Assembly (NCBI GenBank): GCA_947346365.1
Contig: CANAAV010000020.1
Location: 1-48,152 of the forward strand
Origin: an uncultured Flavonifractor sp.
Lineage (GTDB): Bacteria; Bacillota; Clostridia; Oscillospirales; Oscillospiraceae
Reading direction: 5' to 3'
Length of the DNA: 48,152 nt
Position 1 is the stretch's first letter. Every line of letters starts with the position of its first letter. The position numbers were made by a program, and so were the translations under genes. The notes beneath the pieces were generated by a model. It did not search any database. It worked only from the letters and a program-made list of their open reading frames with translations, and was not told the DNA's origin. This document shows, in pieces, positions 33,288 through 40,846 of the stretch.

Positions 33288-33450
33288 AGAACCTGTATTC
33301 ATAACCGGGGGATGCTGGATTGGTGGAGGATTTTGCCGTCAATCAAGGCAAATTTTCGCAGGCATCCTGACGGATGGCAAGAAAATTTAACGCAGAGTGC
33401 CGGCAAAAGGGACGCCAAGACAGCGTCAAACGGTTGTGAATACAGGTTCT
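33288..33450. repeat. dispersed repeat copy R3 with different ends
   Basis: A 163-bp element bounded by AGAACCTGTATTCATAAC (33288) and its near-exact inverted copy ending 33450. The core repeats GCAAATTTTCGCAGG (33348-33362) and GCAAGAAAATTTAACGC (33377-33393) exactly as in R2. It sits between the first two genes of the sigma-54 operon. Confidence 0.75.
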
Positions 33451-33483
33451 CATTTTATAAATACAAAAAGGAGTGTCGAACCC

Positions 33484-34503
33484 ATGTCTTTGGAGCAAAA
33501 CTTTATCAACTGGGAAATGGTCCGTAAGTACAGCGAGCAGTATGGCCACATCGTGCCCAACGTCCGTTTTGGAAAGGATGCCGTGGTGCCCGACCGCTCT
33601 CAGTTCGTACTGGGCGACATCAACATTCAGCCCAAGTGGGAGATTCCCAACAAGATCATGATTAATACCACCATTTGCGGCGGCTTCTTCAGCAAAGACA
33701 CCAACCCCAACATTCCCATCACCACCAAGGAGATCTATCAGGCCGCCCGCGAAATCTGCCTGGCCGGGGCCCCCATGCTCCACGTCCACGTGCGGGACGA
33801 CAACGGCTATAATACCCTGGACCCCGACAAATTCCACGAGGTTCTCGACCCCATCCGCGAGGAGTTTCCTGATGTCATCATCGACGGCTGCCTGGTGGCA
33901 AACCGGGAAGGATATTGGGAAAAGATGGAGATGCTCCTCAAGGAGCACCTGTTCGACATCACGCCCATCAACGCCACTTCCAACTATGCCGGCGACCGAC
34001 TTTTCACTCCCTATCCCCATCATATCATCGAAAAGGCCGAGCTGGTGATGAAATACAATGTAAAGCCCCACATCGCAGTATTTACCGACGGCGACGTGGA
34101 CACCGCCTATCGTTATCTCATCAGCACCAAGCTGGTTGACCCCCCCTATGACTTTGGCATTCTGCCCGCCCTGCCTGGATGTAGCTCTATGAACACCCCT
34201 GAACGGATGCTGGAGGGACTCATGCGCATGAACGGCCTCATTCAGGAGGCCGCCCCCGGCGCCCACGTGATCGTCTGCTGCTCCGGCCGGGCCTCCAGCT
34301 ATCTGGCCGCCGCCTCTATGCTGCTGGGCCTCCACGTCCGGGTGGGAATGGAAGACACCCCCTGGATGTGGCCTCACAAGGACGAGCTCATCACCAACAA
34401 CGCCAAGATGTTTACTATGTTCAAGACTATGGCTGAAATGCTGGGCCGCGAGGTCTACACCCCGGCAGAGTACCGCGCGGAAATGAATATTTTCAAGAAA
34501 TGA
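33484..34503 (+). CDS. divergent beta-keto acid cleavage enzyme (BKACE/DUF849)
   Basis: The 339-residue TIM-barrel protein resembles BKACE enzymes, which use acetyl-CoA to split a beta-keto acid into acetoacetyl-CoA and a shortened CoA ester with one zinc. Seen: IPITTKEIYQAAREICLAGAPM, the zinc pair in LHVHVRDDNG (near residue 100) and LHVRVGMEDTPWMWPH near 285. Differences from the family: an extra 50 or so N-terminal residues, IIDGCLVAN where an STGG loop is expected, and HIAVFTDGD where ELEIFDTG is expected. It may therefore act on an unusual substrate. AAAGGAG precedes the ATG at 33484. Confidence 0.82.
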   Translation: MSLEQNFINWEMVRKYSEQYGHIVPNVRFGKDAVVPDRSQFVLGDINIQPKWEIPNKIMINTTICGGFFSKDTNPNIPITTKEIYQAAREICLAGAPMLHVHVRDDNGYNTLDPDKFHEVLDPIREEFPDVIIDGCLVANREGYWEKMEMLLKEHLFDITPINATSNYAGDRLFTPYPHHIIEKAELVMKYNVKPHIAVFTDGDVDTAYRYLISTKLVDPPYDFGILPALPGCSSMNTPERMLEGLMRMNGLIQEAAPGAHVIVCCSGRASSYLAAASMLLGLHVRVGMEDTPWMWPHKDELITNNAKMFTMFKTMAEMLGREVYTPAEYRAEMNIFKK

Positions 34504-34730
34504 CCCTTCCCACAGAAAAACAAACAAACCCTTTCCGCACGCCGCCGCATCCGTTGGCACAGTGGAGTCTTCCCCGGTAACGGAGTCATGCGTTTGGCCA
34601 AAACGGTATCACCTGTGCGTTTTCTCTCTCTTTCACCCATCGGCTGGGGGCGGGCGGCGGACGCGGCTTTCTGCCAGGCCCGCCGTCCGCCCCGTCCGCT
34701 GGGAAACGCAATACATACTGGGAGGGCTCT
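34504..34730 (+). other. 227-nt gap inside the sigma-54 operon
   Basis: No gene seen. It contains GC-rich inverted segments (about 34648-34700, GGGCGGCGGAC against GTCCGCCCC) that could attenuate or protect mRNA between the two BKACE genes. TTGGCAC at 34554 lacks the -12 element and is not a second sigma-54 promoter. Confidence 0.4.
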
Positions 34731-35042
34731 ATGGAAAATTTTTTTGAAATGCTGATGGTTGTCTGCTTCGGCATCTCCTGGCCTCTGAATATCCGCAAGC
34801 TGCTTCAGTCCAGGACCGCCAAGGGCACCAGCGTACTCTTTTATTTCTTCATTTGGATTGGCTATATCTTTGGCCTCGCCAGCAAGAGCATCAAAGCCGC
34901 CCACGGCGGCGTTACCCCGGCTTACGTCTGGTTTTTCTACATTCTCAACACGGTAATGGTCTCCTGCGGCATCCTGCTCTATTTCCGCAACAAGGGACTG
35001 GACGCGGCCCGGGAGATGGAACAGAAGGAGGGTGGAGCATGA
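34731..35042 (+). CDS. PQ-loop/SemiSWEET-like small membrane protein
   Basis: The 103-residue protein has three membrane segments. The first carries CFGISWPLNIRKLLQSRTAKGTS, matching the PQ-loop pattern (Pro-Leu in place of Pro-Gln, then K-S/T-x-x-x-G-x-S) of SemiSWEET half-transporters, which dimerise to form a sugar or metabolite channel. The second segment is VLFYFFIWIGYIFGLASK, and the third YVWFFYILNTVMVSCGILLYF. It lies between two BKACE genes and overlaps the second by 4 nt, so it is probably the uptake or export partner of this pathway (inference). GGGAGG precedes the ATG. Confidence 0.7.
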   Translation: MENFFEMLMVVCFGISWPLNIRKLLQSRTAKGTSVLFYFFIWIGYIFGLASKSIKAAHGGVTPAYVWFFYILNTVMVSCGILLYFRNKGLDAAREMEQKEGGA

Positions 35043-35848
35043 AAAAACTGATTATCTGCTGCGCCCTCACCGGCTCTCTGCCCACCAAGGAGCAAAACCC
35101 CCATGTGCCCATCACACCGGATGAGATTGTAGCCGATGCTCTGGCCGTCTATCAGGCCGGGGCCTCTATCGTCCACATTCACGCCCGGGACGCGCAGGGC
35201 AAAAACTGTCACGACCGCGGCATCTTTCAGGAAATCCACACCAAGCTCAAGGCCCAGGCCCCGGAGCTCATTGTCCAGCTCTCCACCGGCGGGCGGGCAG
35301 GTCAGGGCTTTGACAGCCGGAACGCCTGCCTGTTCTCCAATCCGGAGATGGCCAGCCTCTGCACCGGCTCCACCAATTTCCCCACGGGAATTTACGCCAA
35401 TGACATGGAGCTGGTCATTCAGCTGGCTGAGATGATGAAGCAGAGGAACATCAAGCCTGAGCTGGAAATTTTCGACACCAATATGGTCGGCGCCGCCGTC
35501 ACCCTGGAACAGATGGGGCTGCTTCAGCCCCCCCTTTACTTCGACTTTGTCATGGGCGGCCGGAACGGCCAGAGCGCCGACATCCGCCAGCTGGGCTATC
35601 TGGTGAGCATGCTGCCCGCCGGCTCCCAGTGGTGCGCCTCCGGCATCGCCGCCAACCAGGTCAACACCATGCTCATGGCCATTGCCGCCGGCGGACATGT
35701 CCGGGTGGGACTGGAGGACAACCTCTACCTCCGCCGGGGCGTCAAGGCCACCAATGTGGAGCTGGTGGAGCGGGTGGTGCGCATCGCCAGCGAGGTCAAC
35801 CGGGAGATTGCCACCCCCGCCGAGGCCCGCGCAATGCTGGGCCTGTGA
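35039..35848 (+). CDS. beta-keto acid cleavage enzyme (BKACE/DUF849), canonical type
   Basis: The 269-residue protein has the full BKACE signature: ICCALTGSLPTKEQNPHVPITPDEI at the start, zinc ligands in IVHIHARD (near residue 47), QLSTGGRAGQG near 80, PELEIFDTNMVGAA near 145, and GGHVRVGLEDNLYLRRG near 225. The family converts a beta-keto acid plus acetyl-CoA (or another CoA ester) to a new keto acid and CoA ester; Kce of lysine fermentation is one member. Which acid is used here cannot be told from sequence. It starts inside the PQ-loop gene (ATGA overlap, GGAGGGTGGAGC upstream) and ends the operon. Confidence 0.92.
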   Translation: MKKLIICCALTGSLPTKEQNPHVPITPDEIVADALAVYQAGASIVHIHARDAQGKNCHDRGIFQEIHTKLKAQAPELIVQLSTGGRAGQGFDSRNACLFSNPEMASLCTGSTNFPTGIYANDMELVIQLAEMMKQRNIKPELEIFDTNMVGAAVTLEQMGLLQPPLYFDFVMGGRNGQSADIRQLGYLVSMLPAGSQWCASGIAANQVNTMLMAIAAGGHVRVGLEDNLYLRRGVKATNVELVERVVRIASEVNREIATPAEARAMLGL

Positions 35849-35897
35849 CGCGTTCCCCCATTCACGCTTTGGCGCGAGCTCTCTGAGACAGTTTCGT

Positions 35898-35919
35898 CCC
35901 GGGTCTTTTAAGACCCGGG
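35898..35919 (+). terminator. terminator of the sigma-54 operon
   Basis: CCCGGGTCTT (35898-35907) pairs with AAGACCCGGG (35910-35919), followed by GCGCTTTTCTCC. Confidence 0.85.
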
Positions 35920-35939
35920 GCGCTTTTCTCCTCAAACGG

Positions 35940-35969
35940 TTGACATATCCTCTGAAAATAGTATGATAT
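35940..35969 (+). promoter_or_regulatory. probable sigma-A promoter before the cca remnant
   Basis: A consensus -35 TTGACA (35940-35945) is followed 18 nt later by TGATAT. It shows that the remnant is probably still transcribed. Confidence 0.5.
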
Positions 35970-36030
35970 AGGCGGATGGAACCGTTGGCTTCCTCCAACC
36001 CATCCCACGCAAGCAAAAAGGAGGTGCGCC

Positions 36031-36378
36031 GTGAAGCATCCCATTCCACAGGGCGCCCGCTATATCCTGCACACCCTGACGCAGGCCGGCTTTGAGGCCT
36101 GTCTGGTCGGCGGCTGTGTTCGCGACCTTCTGCGCGGCGCGGCGCCTCACAACTGGGACATCTGCACTTCCGCTCTCCCGGCGCAGATAAAAGCCTGCTT
36201 TTCCGGCTGCCGCATAATCGAAACCGGTCTTGCACACGGGACCGTGACGGTTCTGGCCGGTGAAACCGCCTTTGAGGTCACCACATACCGCGCAGACGGC
36301 CAGTACACCGACGGCCGCCCCCCAGACAGCGTTCAGTTTGTACCTGACCTGGAACAAGATCTGGCCCGCCGCTTGTGA
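36031..36378 (+). pseudogene. truncated CCA tRNA nucleotidyltransferase N-terminus
   Basis: The 115-residue frame matches the N-terminal nucleotidyltransferase domain of CCA-adding enzymes: LTQAGFEACLVGGCVRDLLRG near residue 22, then NWDICTSALPAQIK, TGLAHGTVTV and VTTYRADGQYTDGRPPDSV. Intact enzymes have about 400 residues and read LARRDFTINAMA where this chain stops at LARRL. The catalytic DxD is also changed: NWD instead of DWD. The next gene begins 44 nt later, so the remaining two-thirds is missing. AAGGAGG precedes the GTG at 36031. A functional stand-alone domain is unlikely; a working cca must exist elsewhere if the genome needs one. Confidence 0.8.
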
Positions 36379-36422
36379 AATAAAGTCACAGCGGAACAAA
36401 TTACGCGATTGGAGGGTGAACT

Positions 36423-36746
36423 ATGACAGAACAAAACTCGCCCGCCTGTCCGGTGGAGACTACTCTAACCCTAATCAGCAACAAGTGGAAGGTACTGATC
36501 CTGCGGGACCTGATCCCGGGCAGCAGACGGTTCGGAGAACTGCGGCGGTCTCTCGGCGGCGTGAGCCAGAAGGTGTTGACCGCCCAGCTGCGCCAGATGG
36601 AGCACAGCGGCCTGCTTACACGAACGGTCTACCCAGAGGTGCCTCCAAAGGTGGAGTATGCTCTAACGGACGTAGGGCACAGCTTAAAACCAATTTTGGA
36701 CGCCATGCAGGCCTGGGGCGAATCCTATCAATCCCAAAATATTTAG
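36423..36746 (+). CDS. HxlR-family winged-helix regulator
   Basis: The 107-residue protein shows the HxlR pattern: CPVETTLTLISNKWKVLILRDL with the conserved N-terminal Cys (residue 9), then GSRRFGELRRSLGGVSQKVLTAQLRQMEHSGLLTR and the wing VYPEVPPKVEYALTDVGHSL. These dimeric regulators often sense redox or aldehyde stress through the cysteine. The ATG follows GGAGGG. It lies between the cca remnant and feoAB; a role in iron or redox control of feoAB is possible but unproven. Confidence 0.92.
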   Translation: MTEQNSPACPVETTLTLISNKWKVLILRDLIPGSRRFGELRRSLGGVSQKVLTAQLRQMEHSGLLTRTVYPEVPPKVEYALTDVGHSLKPILDAMQAWGESYQSQNI

Positions 36747-36773
36747 CAGCTGCGCCAAGGCCCCCTGGCGGTG

Positions 36774-36802
36774 TTGCAAGAACTCGCAAATCATTGTATA
36801 AT
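36774..36802 (+). promoter_or_regulatory. sigma-A promoter of feoAB
   Basis: TTGCAA (36774-36779), 17 nt, TATAAT (36797-36802). The transcript would start near 36809, only about 20 nt before the GTG start. No clear Fur box was seen. Confidence 0.8.
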
Positions 36803-36828
36803 ATCCGCAGACAAACGAGAAACAGGCG

Positions 36829-39282
36829 GTGGCGCATTTGGGCACACAAGCAGAACAAAAACAGCAGACCCTGGAGCGCACAGCTCCGGGAGAAAACGGC
36901 GTTATTCTCCAGGTCGGCAGCCAGCGGGGCGCGGTCAAGCGGCGGCTGGTGGACATGGGTCTCACCCCCGGCACGGAGATTACCGTTCGGAAAACCGCCC
37001 CTTTTGGGGACCCTATCGAAGTCAACCTGCGGGGGTACGAGCTCTCCCTGCGCAAGGCCGACGCCGCTCACATCATCCTGGCGACCGGCTCTGAAGCGGC
37101 CGCTCTGACCCAGGCCCGGCGGCAGCGGGCCGGCATGGTCCAGCACATTCCCGATCCGGAGACCCTCCGCCGCATGAGCCAGAGCCATCTGCACGAGAGG
37201 GCCGAGCACGGCGGCGTTCCCGATTACGCCAGCCATGACACCCGCGAGATGAAAATTGCTCTGGTGGGCAACCCCAACTGCGGCAAAACCACCCTCTTTA
37301 ACGCCCTGACCGGTTCTAACCAATATGTAGGCAATTGGCCCGGCGTAACGGTGGAAAAAAAGGAGGGCCGGGCCCAGGTGGACGGCCGGCAGGTGACGGT
37401 GGTGGACCTGCCGGGCATCTACTCTTTATCCCCCTACTCTATGGAGGAAATTGTGGCCCGTGATTTCATAGTGGGAGAACACCCTGACGCCATCATCGAC
37501 ATTGTGGACGCCACCAATATCGAGCGCAACCTCTACCTGACCGCTCAGCTGCTGGAGCTGGAACGGCCCATGGTGGTGGCGCTGAACTTTATGGACGAGG
37601 TGGAGCGCCACGGGGACAAGCTGGATTTGGACCGGCTCTCCCGCGCCCTAGGCGTGCCGGTAATTCCCATCACCGCCCGCTCCGGAAAAAATATCCAGGA
37701 GCTGCTGCAGGAGGCCCACCGCCAGATGCACGCGGGCTTTACGGTGGAGCCGGACGACCTTTACGACGGCTACACCCACCAGGTTCACCATAAAGTGGGC
37801 GAACTCATCCACGATCGGGCCTATGCCGCCGGCATCCCCGCCCACTGGGCGTCCATCAAGCTCATTGAGGGAGACACGCTGGTAGAGAAGGCCCTGGAGC
37901 TGGACGAGGCGTCCAAGGCCCAGCTGGAGGCGATCTGCCAGGAGTACGAGGGAGCTTACACCCTGGGAGACCGGGAGACGCTCATTGCCGACGCCCGCTA
38001 CCAGTTCATCCAGCGGGTGGTGGCTCTGAGCGTCAAAAAGGGCCGCCCCCTAGGCAGCCCCACCCGCTCGGACCGGATCGACGCTATCGTCACCCACAAA
38101 ATCTTGGCCATCCCGGTCTTTCTGCTGATGATGCTGTGCATGTTCGCTTTGACCTTCGGCCCCGGCCAGGTTCTATCCGACGGGGTGGACCTTCTCATCA
38201 GCGGATACTTCGCCGGGTGGGTCCGCGCCGGGCTTGCCGCCGCCGGCACCGCCCCCTGGGTGGAGGCCCTGCTGGTGGACGGCGTCATCACTGGGGTGGG
38301 CGGCGTACTCACTTTCCTGCCCCAAATCGCGATCCTCTTCCTCTTCCTCTCCTTTTTAGAGGATTCCGGCTACATGGCCCGGGCCGCCTTTATTATGGAC
38401 CGGCTGCTGCGGCGCTTCGGCCTGAGCGGAAAAGCGTTTATCCCCATGCTTATGGGCTTTGGCTGCACCGTACCCGCCGTCATGGGGGCCCGCACGATGG
38501 AGAACGAGAAGGACCGGCGCATGACCATTATGCTGGCCCCCTTTATGTCCTGCTCTGCCCGGCTGCCGGTGTACGGCTTGCTCACCGCCGCTTTCTTCCC
38601 CGGGAAGGGGGGGCTGGTGGTGTTCTCCCTGTACCTGCTGGGGCTGGCCTGCGCCATTCTATCCGGCATTCTTCTAAAAAAGCTCATTTTTAAGGGCGAA
38701 CCCGCCGCCTTTGTGCTGGAGCTGCCCCCCTACCGCCTGCCCACCCTGAAAAATATCGCCCTGCACGTGTGGGAAAAGGTCCGCGGCTTCCTGGTCAAAG
38801 CCGGAACCCTTATCCTGGCTATGAGCGTTCTGCTCTGGTTTCTCCAGGCCTTCGGCTTTGAGAACGGATCCTTCGGCCTGGTGGACGACGCGGGGCACTC
38901 CCTGCTGGGCTCCGTGGGCGGGCTCATCGCCCCCCTGCTGCGCCCTCTGGGCTTTGGCACCTGGCAGGCTGCGGTGGCCCTGCTCACCGGCCTTGTGGCA
39001 AAGGAGATGGTCGTCTCCTCCATGAGCATGTTTTACGGCTTCTCCGTCACGGCTGGCGGAGCCACCATAGCCGCCGCCCTGTCGGGAACCTTTCAGAGCC
39101 CCGCCGCCGCATACGCATTCCTGGTGTTTGTGCTGCTGTACGTGCCCTGTGTGGCGGCAGTGTCCACCATCCGCAAGGAGATGGGTTCGGTCAAGTGGAC
39201 CCTTGCCAGCGTAGGCTGGCAGGTGGGCGCGGCCTACCTGGTGTCCCTGCTGGCCTATCAGGCAGGCAGTCTGTTCTGCTGA
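36829..39282 (+). CDS. feoB: ferrous iron transporter, FeoA-FeoB fusion
   Basis: The 817-residue protein imports Fe2+. Residues about 20-90 are a FeoA SH3-like domain (RGAVKRRLVDMGLTPGTEITVRK), normally a separate protein. The G domain starts near 140 with GNPNCGKTTLFNALTG (G1), VTVEKKEG, DLPGIYSLSPYS (G3) and NFMDE (G4). A helical spacer and about ten membrane helices follow, with GFGCTVPAVMGARTMENEKDRR and the two gates typical of FeoB. Start GTG at 36829 has a weak ribosome site. The next gene encodes a Cys-rich membrane peptide, as in many Firmicutes feo operons. Confidence 0.95.
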   Translation: MAHLGTQAEQKQQTLERTAPGENGVILQVGSQRGAVKRRLVDMGLTPGTEITVRKTAPFGDPIEVNLRGYELSLRKADAAHIILATGSEAAALTQARRQRAGMVQHIPDPETLRRMSQSHLHERAEHGGVPDYASHDTREMKIALVGNPNCGKTTLFNALTGSNQYVGNWPGVTVEKKEGRAQVDGRQVTVVDLPGIYSLSPYSMEEIVARDFIVGEHPDAIIDIVDATNIERNLYLTAQLLELERPMVVALNFMDEVERHGDKLDLDRLSRALGVPVIPITARSGKNIQELLQEAHRQMHAGFTVEPDDLYDGYTHQVHHKVGELIHDRAYAAGIPAHWASIKLIEGDTLVEKALELDEASKAQLEAICQEYEGAYTLGDRETLIADARYQFIQRVVALSVKKGRPLGSPTRSDRIDAIVTHKILAIPVFLLMMLCMFALTFGPGQVLSDGVDLLISGYFAGWVRAGLAAAGTAPWVEALLVDGVITGVGGVLTFLPQIAILFLFLSFLEDSGYMARAAFIMDRLLRRFGLSGKAFIPMLMGFGCTVPAVMGARTMENEKDRRMTIMLAPFMSCSARLPVYGLLTAAFFPGKGGLVVFSLYLLGLACAILSGILLKKLIFKGEPAAFVLELPPYRLPTLKNIALHVWEKVRGFLVKAGTLILAMSVLLWFLQAFGFENGSFGLVDDAGHSLLGSVGGLIAPLLRPLGFGTWQAAVALLTGLVAKEMVVSSMSMFYGFSVTAGGATIAAALSGTFQSPAAAYAFLVFVLLYVPCVAAVSTIRKEMGSVKWTLASVGWQVGAAYLVSLLAYQAGSLFC

Positions 39283-39291
39283 GGCGGCCAC

Positions 39292-39447
39292 ATGAAACAT
39301 CTCATTTATTTGGCGGCCGCCCTGCTGATCGCCTGGTCGGCCGGATACCTGATTTACCGCTTTCACCAGCGGCTGAAACACAAGCACGGCTGCGGCTGCG
39401 GCGGGTGTGCCAGCTGCCCGCACAGCTTTTGCAGGCATAGAAAATAG
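39292..39447 (+). CDS. FeoB-associated Cys-rich membrane peptide
   Basis: This 51-residue protein has one N-terminal membrane helix (HLIYLAAALLIAWSAGYLIY) and a basic C-terminal tail with five cysteines (HGCGCGGCASCPHSFCRH). Short proteins of this kind follow feoB in many clostridia and may bind iron or assemble FeoB (family knowledge, function unproven). It starts 9 nt after the feoB stop, with GAGGCGG upstream, and is clearly in the same operon. Confidence 0.88.
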   Translation: MKHLIYLAAALLIAWSAGYLIYRFHQRLKHKHGCGCGGCASCPHSFCRHRK

Positions 39448-39470
39448 TACAAAAATCGGAGGCGCAGCTC

Positions 39471-40196
39471 ATGGATCAAGCGCGCAATACCCTTCAGCAG
39501 TGGATTTCTGAAAGCAGCGGCATCGTCTTTTTCGGCGGAGCGGGCGTGTCCACCGAGAGCGGGATCCCTGATTTCCGCAGTGTAGATGGTCTTTACAACC
39601 TGCACTACAAATACCCGCCGGAAACCATCATCAGCCGGAGCTTTTTTGACGCCGACCCGGAGGAATTCTACCGTTTCTACCGGGACAAAATGCTCTGGCC
39701 CGACGCCAAGCCCAACGCCGCCCATTTAAAGCTGGCGGAGCTGGAGCGCGCCGGAAAGCTCAAGGCGGTAGTCACCCAGAATATCGACGGCCTCCACCAG
39801 GCGGCGGGAAGCCGGACGGTATACGAGCTCCACGGCTGCGTCCACCGGAACTACTGCATGAACTGCCATCAGTTTTACCCCTTGGACTTCATGCTCCAGG
39901 GGGAGGGCGCGCCCCGCTGCTCTGTCTGCGGCGCCCTAGTGAAACCGGACGTGGTCCTCTACGAGGAGGGGCTGGACCCCCAGACTATGGACGCGGCGGT
40001 ACGCGCCATCGCCCGGGCGGACCTTCTCATCATTGGCGGCACCTCCCTGGCGGTCTACCCCGCGGCGGGATTGGTTAACTACTACCGGGGGCACAGGCTG
40101 GTCCTTATCAACAAGAGCCCCACCCCCTACGACCACAGCGCCAATCTTCTCCTCTCCGGCCCCATCGGGGAGATATTAGGCGAAATTCAAATTTAA
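39471..40196 (+). CDS. NAD-dependent protein deacylase, sirtuin family
   Basis: The 241-residue enzyme removes acyl groups from lysines using NAD. FGGAGVSTESGIPDFRS (NAD site, residues about 18-36), TQNIDGLHQAAGS (NID motif near 100), the catalytic His in ELHGCVHRNYC near 120 and a zinc site with CMNC and CSVC are all present, as are IIGGTSLAVYPA and LVLINKSPTPYD. GGAGG precedes the ATG, 23 nt after the Cys-rich gene. The last codons run straight into a repeat end at the TAA stop. Confidence 0.95.
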   Translation: MDQARNTLQQWISESSGIVFFGGAGVSTESGIPDFRSVDGLYNLHYKYPPETIISRSFFDADPEEFYRFYRDKMLWPDAKPNAAHLKLAELERAGKLKAVVTQNIDGLHQAAGSRTVYELHGCVHRNYCMNCHQFYPLDFMLQGEGAPRCSVCGALVKPDVVLYEEGLDPQTMDAAVRAIARADLLIIGGTSLAVYPAAGLVNYYRGHRLVLINKSPTPYDHSANLLLSGPIGEILGEIQI

Positions 40197-40227
40197 ACCC
40201 TGTTTGAAAATTGGAAAGACGCCCAAG
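40194..40227. repeat. dispersed repeat end R4 at a stop codon
   Basis: The TAA stop of the sirtuin gene opens TAAACCCTGTTTGAAAATTG, the same motif as R1 and R6, followed by GACGCCCAAG. The terminator stem follows. Confidence 0.55.
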
Positions 40228-40263
40228 CAGCGCGGCTCCCGGTCTGTTCCGGGGTCCGCGCTG
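40228..40263 (+). terminator. terminator after the sirtuin gene
   Basis: CAGCGCGG (40228-40235) pairs with CCGCGCTG (40256-40263), with an inner CCCGG/CCGGG step. TGTTTAT follows. Confidence 0.75.
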
Positions 40264-40357
40264 TGTTTATAAAATTTTCCCGCCCATGTGTGAAAACCGC
40301 CCCGGGAAACGTCTTACTTTATGAGGCCTCAAGAAACACCCAAAAGGAAGTGCCCCT

Positions 40358-40846
40358 ATGACAGAAACAGAGTTTCTCTCTCTTTTTGACCGCTACCATG
40401 ACATGGTTTACCGTCTGGCCCTGAGCTGTACCCGCTCCACCCAGGACGCGGAGGATATCGTACAGACGGTCTTTCTCAAGCTGCTGGACGTTCGGACCCC
40501 ACCCACACCGGGGAAAGAGCGGGCATGGCTGGCCCAGGTGACGGTCAATGCCAGCCGGGACCTGCTGCGCGCCAACCGGCGCCGGCAGTGGGAGCCCCTG
40601 GACGCGGACATTCCCTTCTCCGCCCCGGAGGAGGGGGCCCTATTCGACGCGGTGATGGCCCTGCCGGACAAATACCGCGCCGTGGTGCACCTGCACTACT
40701 ACGAGGGATACTCTTACGCCGAGACTGCCCAAATCCTGCGCACCAGCCCGTCGGCAGTCTCCATGCGCCTGCACAGGGCACGAAATTTGCTGCGGAGCAG
40801 CTTAGAGGAGGACACATATGGACCGTCTGTATCAAAGGACCTTTGA
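40358..40846 (+). CDS. ECF-type RNA polymerase sigma factor
   Basis: The 162-residue protein has sigma region 2 at residues about 5-70 (LFDRYHDMVYRLALSCTRSTQDAEDIVQTVFLKLL) and region 4 at about 100-155 (LPDKYRAVVHLHYYEGYSYAETAQILRTSPSAVSMRLHRARNLL). There is no region 1 or 3, so it belongs to the extracytoplasmic-function group. It overlaps the next gene by 29 nt; that product has the layout of a partner anti-sigma or sensor protein. The signal it answers is unknown. AAAAGGAAG precedes the ATG. Confidence 0.95.
   Translation: MTETEFLSLFDRYHDMVYRLALSCTRSTQDAEDIVQTVFLKLLDVRTPPTPGKERAWLAQVTVNASRDLLRANRRRQWEPLDADIPFSAPEEGALFDAVMALPDKYRAVVHLHYYEGYSYAETAQILRTSPSAVSMRLHRARNLLRSSLEEDTYGPSVSKDL

Noticed and set aside
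34550-34575. Second sigma-54 promoter before the PQ-loop gene
   Set aside because: TTGGCAC is present, but the -12 TTGC at the right spacing is missing.
36790-36830. Fur box at feoAB
   Set aside because: No convincing match to the 19-bp dyad near the promoter.
40285-40325. ECF-type autoregulated promoter (TGAAAACC followed by CGTCTT)
   Set aside because: The spacing of about 12 nt is too short for a normal ECF promoter.
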